Source: Amyelois transitella
Lineage: Eukaryota; Arthropoda; Insecta; Lepidoptera; Pyralidae
Reading direction: 5' to 3'
Assembly: GCF_032362555.1 (NCBI RefSeq)
Contig: NC_083508.1
Coordinates: 11,623,001 to 11,687,000, forward strand
Length of the DNA stretch: 64,000 bases
A program made the position numbers and the translations under genes. The notes below the pieces were generated by a model. That model saw only the letters and a program-made list of their open reading frames with translations. It searched no databases and was not told the DNA's origin. Position 1 is the first letter of the stretch. Each line of letters begins with the position of its first letter. Shown here piece after piece: positions 44,901 through 61,686 of this stretch.

Positions 44901-45697
44901 GCATTAGGTAACATGTCTGTATTCACCAAGTTAGTGTTAAGTGTCTTCAGTCTTTCTTCAACCTGAAAATTGTTATGTTAAATTTATATTAAGAAATTCA
45001 ACGCCAAAGGGGTTAATGCTTTGTCCGTTTAAAAAATACTGACAGGTCTGGTGATGTCTAAATAAGCTTCATCAATAGAAGCCCTCTCCAAAAGGGCAGT
45101 GAACTTTTGCAAAACTTTGGCCACTTCTATTCCTGCATCTCTGTACCTGCCAAAGATCAACAGTTTTTCTTAATATTAATTAAATAAATAAACAATATTT
45201 TAAATGGACTTTAATTAATAATATAATAAATGAACACAAACAGTTCATTAAGTCGTGTGTTTTCGGGCAGAGTTGAATAAGACCACTGCATGTAGTTCTG
45301 TATATGTCAAAAAAATTAAAAACCTTGGTTTTTATCTTTTCGAAAACTAACTTTGAAATATCTGCTTTACCCCTCAGGCAGGGCACAGATGGCAATTGGA
45401 TTTCAGGGCATTTCTCCTTGGCTTCGTCTCCTCGCATGTGCCTGCTCACTCCCATTGCCCGGGCTACATAGTTCACAGCTATTATACTGAAAAATAGATA
45501 GCAATTTAAAGGTTATGTTCTAGTAAAATATAGAATTAATCATATTCCGCCATGAGTGATTACCCTCCTCCTTTCCAAGGGTTGTATTGGACGACAGCTA
45601 TAGGTTTACCACGCAAATCTAGATTAAGTTTCTCTTCAACTTGACAATAAAAACAATCCATATCTATAAGAACGACAACACGATTTTCTTGTTCCAT
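41974..45697 (-). CDS. POLH: DNA polymerase eta
   Basis: Y-family translesion polymerase that copies past UV dimers in the nucleus. Eight exons: 45697-45564, 45486-45352, 45146-45044, 44962-44746, 44433-44316, 44124-43984, 43681-43314 and 43205-41974. They total 2448 nt, 815 residues; human is 713. Catalytic motifs: DMDCFYCQVE at the start (metal-binding Asp12) and SIDEAYLD, with D115/E116 at the human numbering. Also conserved are NPWKGGGIIAVNYVARA.MGV, CSAGIAHNKILAKLVCGMNKPN (palm/thumb) and KVKHLGGKFG. The last exon (residues ~406-815) is disordered and charged. It holds two C2H2 ubiquitin-binding zinc fingers: C652/C655/H667/H671 and C745/C748/H760/H764. The very end, CKSIDSFFKS, is a PCNA-binding PIP box. 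Further FF-type motifs are INDYFG, IFQKFF and ESFFAKF. FIGNL1 lies upstream on the same strand. Confidence 0.96.
44482..44640 (-). repeat. Family A copy, truncated
   Basis: TACATACATATAATCACGTC to AAGAAGAATCCCAAGTTTAC, in a POLH intron. Confidence 0.55.
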
Positions 45698-46458
45698 TGT
45701 GAGCGCATGGTTTAATTCACCACTTTTGTAGGTGTAACATGGAACTTCACAAATCCATTACTTATAACAATTTTTTTGAAAATAAATAAAATTTCATTGA
45801 AACACGAAATAAAGGCGGGAACAAAAGTTTTTGCAATCAGCTGCTGCTGCTGAGGATTTGAAACTGTCAATGTCATCTCTACCTCCGTTGTTGTCAATAA
45901 TAAGTATGCATCTTTTAAAGCTAAAACATAAACGTGCCTACAGCCTTACAGTTGATTTAAATCTAATTCCTTTAAATGTAAAAGTGTGCTTCTTTGTATG
46001 TCTTTCATTAATCACCTGGATGATCAAAGTGGAATAAACCGTTAAACCACTGAACCGATCTCCATAAAATTTTGCGTATATCGTAAGAGTACGGGGAAAG
46101 ATATAAGAAGGGTATTTTTTAGACTAGTGAAAGCTAATTGAAGACGCTCTAAAGCTTAGTTGCTGGCTTTTAAGGAAGAGAAAGTAGGTACACTCACAAG
46201 GGCGGAGAGCCGAAGGTAAGGTAATTAAAGTCCAATCTATTCTCTTACGAAGCTTGACAAGGCTTATGTCTTATCTCCCTTTTCATATCTTTAGTTATCC
46301 GAACTAAAAGAAGGCGAGGGAGCACATGCCTTGTCAACTTAAGTGAATTTTGAACTATACCACTGAGGTACAACTCATTTAGTTGACTATGGAGGGGATA
46401 AGGGGGTAGGGATAACGATAAACAAAAGAAGCTATTGAAAATAAACATTTAATATGTC
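45698..46458. promoter_or_regulatory. Interval between FIGNL1 stop and POLH start
   Basis: 761 bp holding the 3' UTR of FIGNL1 and presumably the POLH promoter. No ORF is convincing. No repeat family is recognised. Confidence 0.45.
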
Positions 46459-52255
<5,797 letters not shown>

Positions 52256-52573
52256 TTTAACGTGTTTCACAAACGACAGTATACCTACAATATTCCGAAG
52301 TTTCACATTCACGTAAAATAAATAAAAGTATTTTTATTTTAAAGCGCGCCACTATAAGTATTGGGCAGCTGTCATGCGTCGTGCACAGACGGCACAGAAC
52401 TTAACCACAGTTTTTATTAATAGGGATAAAAATTTGAAGACAATCGAAAGATCGAATTTTAAAGGTAATTTATGATCCGCTTTTGAAATTGATATGCAGT
52501 ACTAAATCAGGGTGATTTTTAACCTTGAAAAATCATCTTTCGATTTTTTTTTTGGTTTTGGTAAAAACCAATC
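52256..52573. promoter_or_regulatory. FIGNL1 upstream region up to the DIRS element
   Basis: About 320 bp with a moderately GC-rich stretch at 52345-52400 (GCGCGCCACTATAAG). This is the only unique DNA left between the FIGNL1 start and the transposon, so its promoter is probably here. Confidence 0.4.
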
Positions 52574-52728
52574 ATTATATACGGTCTTAACACACAGCAT
52601 AGATAATGAAGAAGCTGTCTATGGTTTTACCATACATACGGTATAAAGCCAACAAATTGTCATTGGTTTAGCTTTCATTTCCGGTCACCGCAAGACATAT
52701 CCATCCTGTCAATGTCATCTCTTCATAG
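52574..52728 (+). repeat. DIRS left terminal inverted repeat
   Basis: Starts ATTATATACGGTCTTAACAC. Positions 52587-52728 match the right arm base for base. The outer 38 nt also match the first half of the ICR. Confidence 0.9.
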
Positions 52729-54499
52729 CGTTTTTGGTTTTGCCGCGCAACGGTTTTTCGCTTATGAAAATTTTTTCATAAACTCAAAATAATTAGTATT
52801 ACTGAATGAAAAGTGTTTCAAAGTGGGTTTTTTATCTACCGCGATAAGAAACCAAGAAAATATTTTAATACTTTTACGTAAGTAATATGCAAAGTGCAAA
52901 ACTTGAGTGGGTTCAAGGGGTCCACATCTGCCGCTCCGAATGGAGAGCAAAATGTGAATCCGGTGGCTGAGGGCAGTAGTATAACTAATTCGTTCTTCAT
53001 CTTCGGAAGATGAAGACAGTCATGCCAGTTTGCCACCAAACAATCGACGTAAGTACAATAAAAAATCTCACTATGCAAGAATTGATTCCGGGATTAATCA
53101 GGTCGCTTGCTTTTCTAATTACATTGTGAACACTGTCCCATATATGCCTGCCATGTCAAATGCTAATCTTTGTAGTGTTATGATGGGGCTGCCCCGTCAA
53201 CATAACATCAGGGCTTTTTGAGAAACCCTAATTTAACAATACTGATTTGGCTTTGGGCGATAAAGGTATCCAGCTTTAAATTAATGTGATTATTCCACCA
53301 ACTGAGGAGAAACATTGAAAGAATTGACAACTTTGCAAAATTTTGTTCTATGTCTTGGAAGGGTATACAATACAAGAAAACATTACAAACCGGCACAGCT
53401 AGTTTGAAATTTGTATCACTACAGGTTAATGAAATCTACCATTTCAATAAACAAAAAAGACTATTTGCTGGCAATAGAAAATTTCATTGCCAACTAATAA
53501 AATATAAATTTAGAACAGTGTAGTATATATCAGGCTGGTCTGCAGAGTTTAGTTGATTGGGGAGCGCTACCAATAAAATAGTAATCTGAATATCAACACC
53601 TTTTTTGACCAAGTTAATTTAATTTTTGGTCAGAGATCACAAATAAAAAATGGTATAATATGCAACTTATTTGTAGTAGAAAAGGTCAGAGTGCATTGAA
53701 CTGAGATGCAATTTAATCTCCAAATATAAATTTAAATTTAGCAAATAAAAGTCTTAACTGATTCATCCTCAAACATTAATCATAGAGCTACATTACAGAT
53801 TAAAAAATTTCTTTCCCAGATTAGAAAATTTGCCCAATTCTGAAATTTTTTATTGGCACAAAGATATGTCTGAATACACCTAACTAATTAAAGGAAAGTG
53901 GCATTGTCAAATAAAAAAAAAAAAATATCAAGTCAGTCTTTATATAATGAGAAAGATAAAGATTGATTGGGTTAATATAATTCTAATAAAACAAAGTAAG
54001 TAATTTAGTAATTGTGTCAATTTCTGTGCAATAAAGATATTACAAACAAACAAACAAACTTCAAATATTTTAAGTCTGATTTAAACGCAAAAATAGTTAG
54101 GCCTTTAGTCACAAATATGTTGCCAATGCATGGAGAAACTTTCTAGAATCCTTAGAATATAGTTTGTTTTTATTATTATTATTTTAAATACATACTCAAC
54201 TTTATTAACTGTGATAATGAAATAAAACAACAAGAAATGTTTTTAAATCTGTTATGAGGACTGACTTCCAATAAGTCAACTCTAGAACAATGACGCATTC
54301 TTTTGAGGTGAGTGCTTGAAAGATCATGTTTTCAAGCATGGGACATATTGGTAGCAAGTAAGTTCATACCAGGGCTGTACCCCCTTTAAGTGAAAACTGC
54401 CTTATATATATCCTTCCAAGAATATCTTTCACAACAAAGCATTTTGAGCATAGGTCTATTATCATGTCTTCATCCAAAAGGGATTTTAGAATATGTTTC

Positions 54500-54850
54500 A
54501 AATCTAACCACAGGTTATTCAAAAAATGTTCCTAGTTCAGAAACTAGATTAGTAGACAACCATTTTGTTTGTACATTTGTATCTCAGATTGATTTTTCTG
54601 TTTTCCTCCAAAAGCAGGATTGCCTTGTAAAAATAGATTTGCAACAAGCTATTTTTCATTTCAATAGCAGAAAACCACAGATGATTTCTGTGGATCATCT
54701 ACCAGGGGCAAGAACTACAAGTAACTGCCCTAACATTTAGTCTTTGAACAGCCCCTCAAATCTTTGCAACAGTCACAAACTGGCTTTCAGAACTTCTAAG
54801 AACCTGAGGTATGAGATTGATAGTTTACTAAAACAACTATTTTCTGTCTG
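54500..54850 (+). pseudogene. DIRS reverse-transcriptase remnant
   Basis: One frame reads VFLQKQDCLVKIDLQQAIF, matching the DIRS RT motif in which FLQxGD precedes VKIDLxxAYFH. Further on, pieces around 54740-54800 (APQIFATVTNWLSELLRT when frame-corrected locally) match the next RT block. Stops and frameshifts intervene and the catalytic YxDD box is not intact. Confidence 0.7.
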
Positions 54851-55044
54851 ATCAGATCAAAATCGCACTGTCTGTCTTGTGTGGTGACAGAGATTCTAGC
54901 AAAAATTCTAGAATTCTCTGGTTGGCAGACAAATTACAAGTAATTGGGATGTCTGTTCAGATAATCGATTATCTAGTTCTCACAGAGGACACCCAACAAG
55001 GAATGTGTATCCTACCATAAGAAAATCTCTTTTCTATAATTAAA

Positions 55045-55132
55045 CCAAACAAACAGCTATCAGTCTTTTCGAGACTGCTGACTCTGTCTACTCTGCAAGA
55101 GACATAAACGTTAATTATATGTATGTATGTAG
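55045..55132 (+). repeat. Family A 3' end inserted in the DIRS element
   Basis: AGCTATCAGTCTTTTCGAGA to TATATGTATGTATG; divides the RT and RNase H remnants and so postdates the DIRS coding region. Confidence 0.6.
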
Positions 55133-55189
55133 TCATACAACAAAGAGGGGACGGTAGTGCAAACTGTCTAAATTAAGAGAATTCTGGAA

Positions 55190-56015
55190 GTTATCCAGGA
55201 TCTAAATTGGTGGCTTGGAGCAATAAACCACGGCTTTACACCATTGAGCAAAAGAGGAGTCACTTACTTCCTAGCCTAGGACGCAGCGGATGCGAACTAG
55301 GACGCTCTCCTGAATGGTCATTTCCTCTCAGGGAAATACAATGTTCAGAAAACTTGGCACTCAAACCTAGAAGAACTTTATGCAGTATATGTGTCAATAG
55401 AGTGCCATCTAGAGGACTTGTTGGGTATTCACAGGCCAATGCAGTCGATCCCTTCCCGGAAGGCTAAACCGGTATTGTCGACGCTCAGTTCTAGAAGAGG
55501 TCGATCAGTGCCCGAGTGGTACTTACACTGGCCTCGGAGGCTCTGTTCAAAATGTGGGGAGCACCCAAAAATAAAATTATTAGCATACAAAGAAACAGGA
55601 GTGGTCAACCTCTATGTTTGACTCTGAAGGGTCAGCAACTTTTTGCGACCCATTCAGTCGACAGTGGGACTACAATTTAGGTTGGATATTTCCACCTGCC
55701 AACCTTATTGACACACCTTAATTGTGCAAAAGGAACTTATATCCCAACAGTCCCTCTTTGGATGCAATGCTTTTGGCTACCAGACCTGCAAACCAGGGCA
55801 CTGTGTGAGCCTGTAGCAATCACGAACCTGCGGAAGGTTCTAATAGGCCAGATCACAGGGACATACTCTCTAATGGTCGGCAAATCATCTCTCCAGGCAT
55901 GGAAGATTGAGGCTAGTCGAGTCAAATCTCACACTGGTCTATTAAAGAATGACATTAATTTAGAAGTACAAGTAGTTGGCGACCATCTACTCTTTCAACA
56001 TATAAAGCTCCTATA
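55190..56015 (+). pseudogene. DIRS RNase H and connector remnant
   Basis: In successive frames: DAADAN and NGHFLSGK, then WHSNLEELYAVYVSIECHLE (RNase H Asp and Glu positions), and near 55730-55890 GTYIPTVPLWMQCFWLPDLQ and RALCEPVAI. These blocks follow RT in DIRS pol proteins. Several stops and at least two frame changes. Confidence 0.65.
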
Positions 56016-56329
56016 GGAGCTTGGTTTTCTTGGGGCCAGCTAAAAAGAATAAATGATAAATAGACTAATGATATTGCTTAATTTTTAGGCAGTTTATTCT
56101 AAAGGAAACACCTAGCTTATAACACAATAGGTTCACACAAATAAGCTATTTTGACCTTTTGTGGAGCTGCTAATAATTAATATTTAAACAATTTCTTTAT
56201 TGACAAGTATTAAAAGTTATACTTAGAGCTTAACCCCAGACTAATAAGAGCCCCCAATTGGGACCTAAAATGGTTTGATTAGTTGATCAAAACCCTTTTC
56301 ATAGAGTCATTATCCCATTTCTCCAGGAG

Positions 56330-56760
56330 AGCAGCTATAGTTGTATATATCACATTAGCTGCGGGAAGTAGAGTTCATGATTTAACACTACTTGTTATAT
56401 CCGAACAAGGTATAATATAAGATGATATAATTATGTGGCCTTAATTTTGAATTTTGTTCTCTAACTGACTCTAGAAGTTATGAGCAGTCAAGATGGCGTT
56501 TATTGCCCCATGCTGAGGAAAGAGTTTGCCTAGTTTAACTTAGAACTTTCAATAAATCCTGAACTTGAGGGTGGAAATTTAATATTATATATATAATTAT
56601 TATTATTTTTTTTTATCTTTTATGGGAGCAATATGCCTGCTCTAACAGCTATGATAGCTGTGTGTATAAGTACTATTTTCAAAGAAATTATTATTGATGC
56701 ATTTCCTGGAAGTATAAGGTCGGCGGTGGCCCTTTCAGCAGTTCAGAAAAATTTTAATTG
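56330..56760 (+). pseudogene. DIRS tyrosine-recombinase remnant
   Basis: Weak but ordered matches: ITLAAGSRVHDLTLLVIS (the LxxxxGxRxxDL box carrying the first catalytic Arg), LTDSRSYEQSRWRLLPH, and PGSIRSAVALS at 56688-56750. The catalytic His/Tyr end is not evident. Called from motif order and position between RNase H and the ICR. Confidence 0.5.
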
Positions 56761-57335
56761 AGGAAATTCATCATTTCACATTAATAGGAATAATCATTAC
56801 TGCTGTCCACATTATTGCCATCCAGTATATAGGTCACAGATTAACTTAAATGACTGTGTACATAATAACTTTTTGAATATTTAAGTTGTTATGTAGAAAG
56901 ATGTAATAACATAATTAATGATGTTGATCATTAACTTCATTTAGTGAATAAAATTATTAAGTATATTATCCTTAAACTTAATAATAATTGTTTTGCAAAT
57001 ATATGGAGTAGTAAAGAGTTAAAACATGTTATGCTTAAATGTTACTTTATTTCAAGCTTGAAATTATCTAATTTAAATAAGATTTTCTTTTGATTTATTG
57101 AGATTAAATGTTGTTTTAACATTTATCAGGTCTATTGGTAATAGGCATGTAAATATGTTGCAAGTGATACTTTTCAATTTCTGTTACCTAGGTATCACAA
57201 TTTTAATTGAAGTGAGTTGATTTAAAAGATATAACATATTTTTTATTTTTTTCAGCTTACAGTTCACATAGCGTTTTTGGTTCCTTTGATAAAGGTTCTT
57301 AATCATTTCTTGTCACCAGCAGATAACAAACAAGT

Positions 57336-57431
57336 CTTCATTATCTATGCTGTGTGTTAAGACCGTATATAATAGAACTGTTTTGCATTACAACAAAACA
57401 GATATTATATACAATTAACACACAGCATAGA
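57336..57431 (+). repeat. DIRS internal complementary region
   Basis: 57336-57373 is the exact reverse complement of 52574-52611. 57374-57431 is the exact reverse complement of 57583-57640. The point where the two meet fixes both element ends to the base. Confidence 0.9.
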
Positions 57432-57457
57432 GCAAGGCTCTTGCTGCTGAAGAACTA

Positions 57458-57640
57458 CTATGAAGAGATGACATTGACAGGATGGATATGTCTTGCGGTG
57501 ACCGGAAATGAAAGCTAAACCAATGACAATTTGTTGGCTTTATACCGTATGTATGGTAAAACCATAGACAGCTTCTTCATTATCTATGCTGTGTGTTAAT
57601 TGTATATAATATCTGTTTTGTTGTAATGCAAAACAGTTCT
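57458..57640 (-). repeat. DIRS right terminal inverted repeat with outer extension
   Basis: 57458-57599 pairs with the left arm. 57600-57640 (TGTATATAATATCTGTTTTG...) has no counterpart on the left and is copied only in the ICR, as known for DIRS-1. Confidence 0.9.
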
Positions 57641-58462
57641 ATTTGCAATTCATATCCGTTGTGAGTGCGTTTTCACCATCATAAGTGATGGGCAAAGCCG
57701 CTTGTATCCCAGTAGACTAGACAGACTATTGTTTTTAACAAGTTTAAGGAAATGTTAAATGTCAATGCTTCATATAGATATGAAGCATACGGAGCTTTAA
57801 CATTTCCATGTAAGAAATTCATTTTAAAAATAAATTCCTTCTTTCATACCAGGTCTGATTTTGTATTGATAATAAAATGATTGTTATTATCGCATTCTCT
57901 GAACTTAAAAACTATTTTGCTGGTAAGAGATCAAAGATATCCATCTTGTGTCTTGTTTTTCATAAAATGGATTTATATTTACATTATGAAGGCAAACCTA
58001 AAAAAAAATAAAAACGATTTTTTTGAAATAAATTGATTAGAACTTGATTTTTTTGTGGACCTTCGTTCGATTCGTAGCGATTTTCATACTATTAAAATAT
58101 TTTTTTTCGGAAAGAATCACATCCCTAATTTATGAAAATTGAAGAAGCATGTCAGACAATCAAGTGTCAATTGCGTTAATAGTGGTTTTAAAAAAAAATT
58201 GACTTCTCTTTTGACGCTCTTTAGTGTCATTGTCACATAATAGCGTCATGTCAGTCGTTTTGCTGCCAGGAGGAGTGTAAATTGTCAAGTACATATATTT
58301 AAGTAGGTATAGGTACCGACTTGCCCCTAAAATCAAAAAAAAATGATAAAGAAATTGTTATTAACATAAAATTTGTGTTCATAAAACATTTTTCAGTAGA
58401 AGAACGTTATAAAAAACTACACTATTAATAATTTTTCTGAAAGGTAATGAAGAAAATGACGC
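57641..58462. promoter_or_regulatory. Upstream region of the Josephin gene
   Basis: About 0.8 kb between the DIRS right end and the start codon, AT-rich, no ORF. The promoter is expected here; no core element is clear. Confidence 0.4.
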
Positions 58463-59951
58463 ATGAATGAAATATACGACATGAATCCGAAACCTACGAT
58501 TTACCATGAAAAACAGGTTAAAGAGCTGTGTGCTCTGCATGCGCTCAACAATTTGTTCCAGGTAAGTTTTTATCTTTATTATATTTCAGTACCATCTGCT
58601 GAAATATGTTGTTTTTGTCCATCAAACCCGTTTACCTTGGTGTTAGGCAAACAAACTCAAAACATTGTATTTACGTATTATTTAGGATATCGCTAATGTG
58701 TAAAGTCATTAATTTAGTGACACAGTTGTGATAAAAGGTTGTTAATTGGGTTTTCAGACTCGTGGAACATTCTCCAAATCCGAGCTGGATTCTATATGCA
58801 GCCGACTGTCGCCAAACGTATGGATCAACCCGCACCGCTCGATGCTGGGGCTCGGCAACTACGACATAAACGTGATCATGGCAGCCTTGCAGAAGAAGGG
58901 ATGCGAAGCTGTGTGGTTTGACAAAAGAAAGTTAGTTTTTTTTTTTAATTATTTTACAACAAAGTTTTGTTTTACATGTTATGTAGCAAACATAGTGATT
59001 AATTAACATGGTCAACTGTATCTTTCAAACTAAATATCTTTAAAAGCTGTCACTCAATAATGATACAAGCTGACACCAGAAGTTATTGCCTCTTGATGTT
59101 CTAAAACTTGGTCAACTTATAGAACTTATAGAATAGAATAGAAGAATTAGGATGTAAGTAGGATTATTTTTTAATCATTTTTGTTATTTCAGAGATCCTG
59201 GATGTCTGGACCTGTCCAACATCTGTGGATTCATTCTCAACGTGCCATCAGACTACAAACTGGGTTTCGTAATGCTTCCATTGCGACGCAGACACTGGAT
59301 CACCATCCGACAGATTCAGGGAAACTTTTACAATCTGGATTCTAAGTTAGAGGCTCCACAGCTTATTGGAAGGGTAAGGGATTGTATTTATTTAACTTTT
59401 AACTTTACTTTACTTGTATGTATTATATGATGCATGTCTTCATATGTATTATCCATGAGCAACCAAAAACCAATATATATTATAAAAAACCAATATTAAC
59501 TTTGTTTATATTGTTTTAAATCATCTTTTGAGAATTTTATCACATGTCAGATCTTAGGGATATCATTATTTCTCAAAGCTAAGGGCTGTTATCTCACAAA
59601 CTTTTCACACATATCAATTGATGATAACCATTTTGTTCGGTTATATTTAATAGCATAAATTTATTTTTTTAATTTCAGAGTATTGATTTAATAGCATATC
59701 TGAAAGAACAGCTAGATAGCAAAGAAAAAGAACTGTTTGTAGTCGTGAGCAAGGAGGTTGAAGAGAAACAGCTCTGGATGAACCAGTACGCGTTGCAGAA
59801 CAACATACAGCACACAAACACCAACCACCAGCAGAACCACTGTGACAGTCCTGACAGTGCCTCAGAATACGACTACCGGAATCGGGACGTAGAGTGCCTC
59901 AAAGTGACAGAAGTCAGAAACTGTATGGTCAGAAGGGAGAACGGATCATAA
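58463..59951 (+). CDS. Josephin-domain deubiquitinase (JOSD1/2-like)
   Basis: Cysteine protease of the Machado-Joseph class that removes ubiquitin. Exons 58463-58561, 58758-58930, 59193-59373 and 59679-59951 total 726 nt, 241 residues; human JOSD1 and JOSD2 are 202 and 188. The Josephin domain fills residues ~10-190: [20 protein letters not shown] with catalytic Cys23; [57 protein letters not shown] with catalytic His125; and YNLDSKL, whose Asp140 aligns with the third catalytic position. The C-terminal ~50 residues are Asn/Gln/Ser-rich and specific to the insect form. It lacks the UIMs of ataxin-3, so it belongs to the JOSD group. The start is the first ATG; MNP further in (58481) is a possible internal start. 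Confidence 0.93.
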
Positions 59952-61686
59952 TAGTGCAAGTTTAATATGTTATCGGACTGTGACGGTTATTTTAAGTGTT
60001 CAAAATACTGCCGTGTTTATGGTTAAAATGGTATGTCAAGTTTTTTTTTATAATAATAACTTTAAATTTTTTACTTAAAAAAAACAGACTCATTATGGTC
60101 TAGCCCAGAGAACACTCAAGTTGTTGTGTATTTAATTTTTTTTATTTATGATCAGACCATGCATAAACAGAGTAGGTCAATTGCGATAATACTTTTTACG
60201 TTACAAATGATGTTTAGCATACAAAGTTTATTTACATATTTTCAGTATTAAAACTGGGCTGTTAACTGTATTTCTACATATGATTGATACTCGTAGTACT
60301 ACTTCAACATATGTTCAGTTTCGTCTTCTTCTTAAATTTAAGAGCTAACTGTTGTCGGAGGAGCTTCCTCCATTCAGTTTCTTATTCCCAGTTTAAGTAT
60401 TTACTATTATTTTTAAAGCTAAATATACTGTTTTCTCAGTGAGCACGGCAGAATGTATGGTATTATTGTGTGTTGTGTGATGATGATGTTCCATGATGTC
60501 TGCAGAGCTAAGTGTCATTTTGTAAGATATACCTGCGTCAAGCCGTTGGGAGGCTGACGAGGTACTTAACACTAAGGTCTTGTTTGTATTATTATTACCA
60601 ATGTTTTGTTTTGTGGTATATTATTTATTTTTCGTTTTACACAAAATTTTTTTTTGATTGTTGACTTTTACGAGTTTTTTAAGAAAAGAAATATTTTTTA
60701 CATTGTTGAGTGAACTATAATTCTAATTGTCTATGGTTTTAAGTTATTTAGAACAAAGTGTGTGTGGGCTTTGACTGTGAAGATTTTCATTCAGTCAAAT
60801 CTACTCCTAAGATATATTTTCTGCACATATTTGAAAATACAATAAAAAAATATAAAGTGGAAAAGGAGAGCTATGATATAATCATCAACATTTGGAAAGG
60901 GCTGTAGCAACAAGTGTGAAATTATATTTTCTGTACAAAAATTAGATCTTAAATATTTTCTCGATCAATTGTTCCAAATAGAATCTTTATAATGTCATCT
61001 GAATCTTATATCTTGGCCTGAGCATTTTACTATAGAGTATGTAATGAATTTTTAATGTAATAGAAATAAGCTAGAATGGAGCGTGGTAGTGTGGCGTCGC
61101 TCCCAAGTGCAATAGGTACAATGCCAAATGTCTTACCAAACTCAACAATAAGTGAACTATAATAATAGTATAAAGCACATTTATATAAAGACAATTTTAC
61201 TGTGTTACGTTTATTTCAAGCACAATATTTTTTTTTATTATTGTTTTTGTTGATCTTGCAACATATCAAGGAGTACTTGGTAATTGATGTGTTGGCATCA
61301 TGTTCTTTTTTATAAATAATTTGACAAATCTCAATCTGAAACTTTGTAAATACAAAATATTTTTCCAAAAAATAGAAAGTTTGATAAAGTAAATGTTTGG
61401 TTTTCTTTTTACGATTAAATTAAGTTATGTTTAACAACTAATGCAGATATGATATGCGTTGTAAAAATGTTTATTGACAAATAAAATCACGATAATGTAT
61501 ATGCCCATATCAGTAAGCCACACGGCAGGAATTGTTTCGTGGCGTATTTAATATTGATAATATCGTCACAGACATTCTGTCTTATAACTATTATACTTTT
61601 ATAGATACACCATAATGATAAAATTCTACCTGTGCGATGTTAGAAGGTTTGTGGTAACTGAAAATGAAAGTGTGTTTAGAGATTAT
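59952..61686. other. 3' UTR / intergenic between convergent Josephin and lipocalin genes
   Basis: AT-rich, no convincing ORF. A plus-strand AATAAA at about 61481 and others earlier (~60841) could end the Josephin transcript. Confidence 0.5.

Larger units (their letters stand above)
52574..57640 (+). mobile_element. DIRS-type tyrosine-recombinase retrotransposon, structurally complete, coding decayed
   Basis: 5067 bp. The termini are inverted repeats (52587-52728 and 57458-57599, 142 bp, identical by eye); the right terminus has an additional outer extension to 57640. An internal complementary region at 57336-57431 consists of 38 nt complementary to the left outer edge (52574-52611) joined to 58 nt complementary to the right outer edge (57583-57640). 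Inverted termini plus an ICR joining both ends is the diagnostic DIRS architecture; LTR, LINE and TIR-DNA elements lack it. The interior, read on the plus strand, has remnants of reverse transcriptase, RNase H and tyrosine recombinase in DIRS order, interrupted by many stops and a nested SINE-like insertion. The class is well supported; the subfamily is unknown. It separates FIGNL1 from the Josephin gene. Confidence 0.85.

Noticed and set aside
52836-53221. Short ORFs inside the left part of the DIRS element as a host gene
   Set aside because: Lie within the transposon boundaries, show no host domain, and fit a decayed gag-like region; too degraded to name.
52574-57640. Interpretation as a DNA transposon with long terminal inverted repeats
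   Set aside because: No transposase motif; the ICR complementary to both outer ends and the RT/RNase H remnants identify a DIRS retroelement instead.
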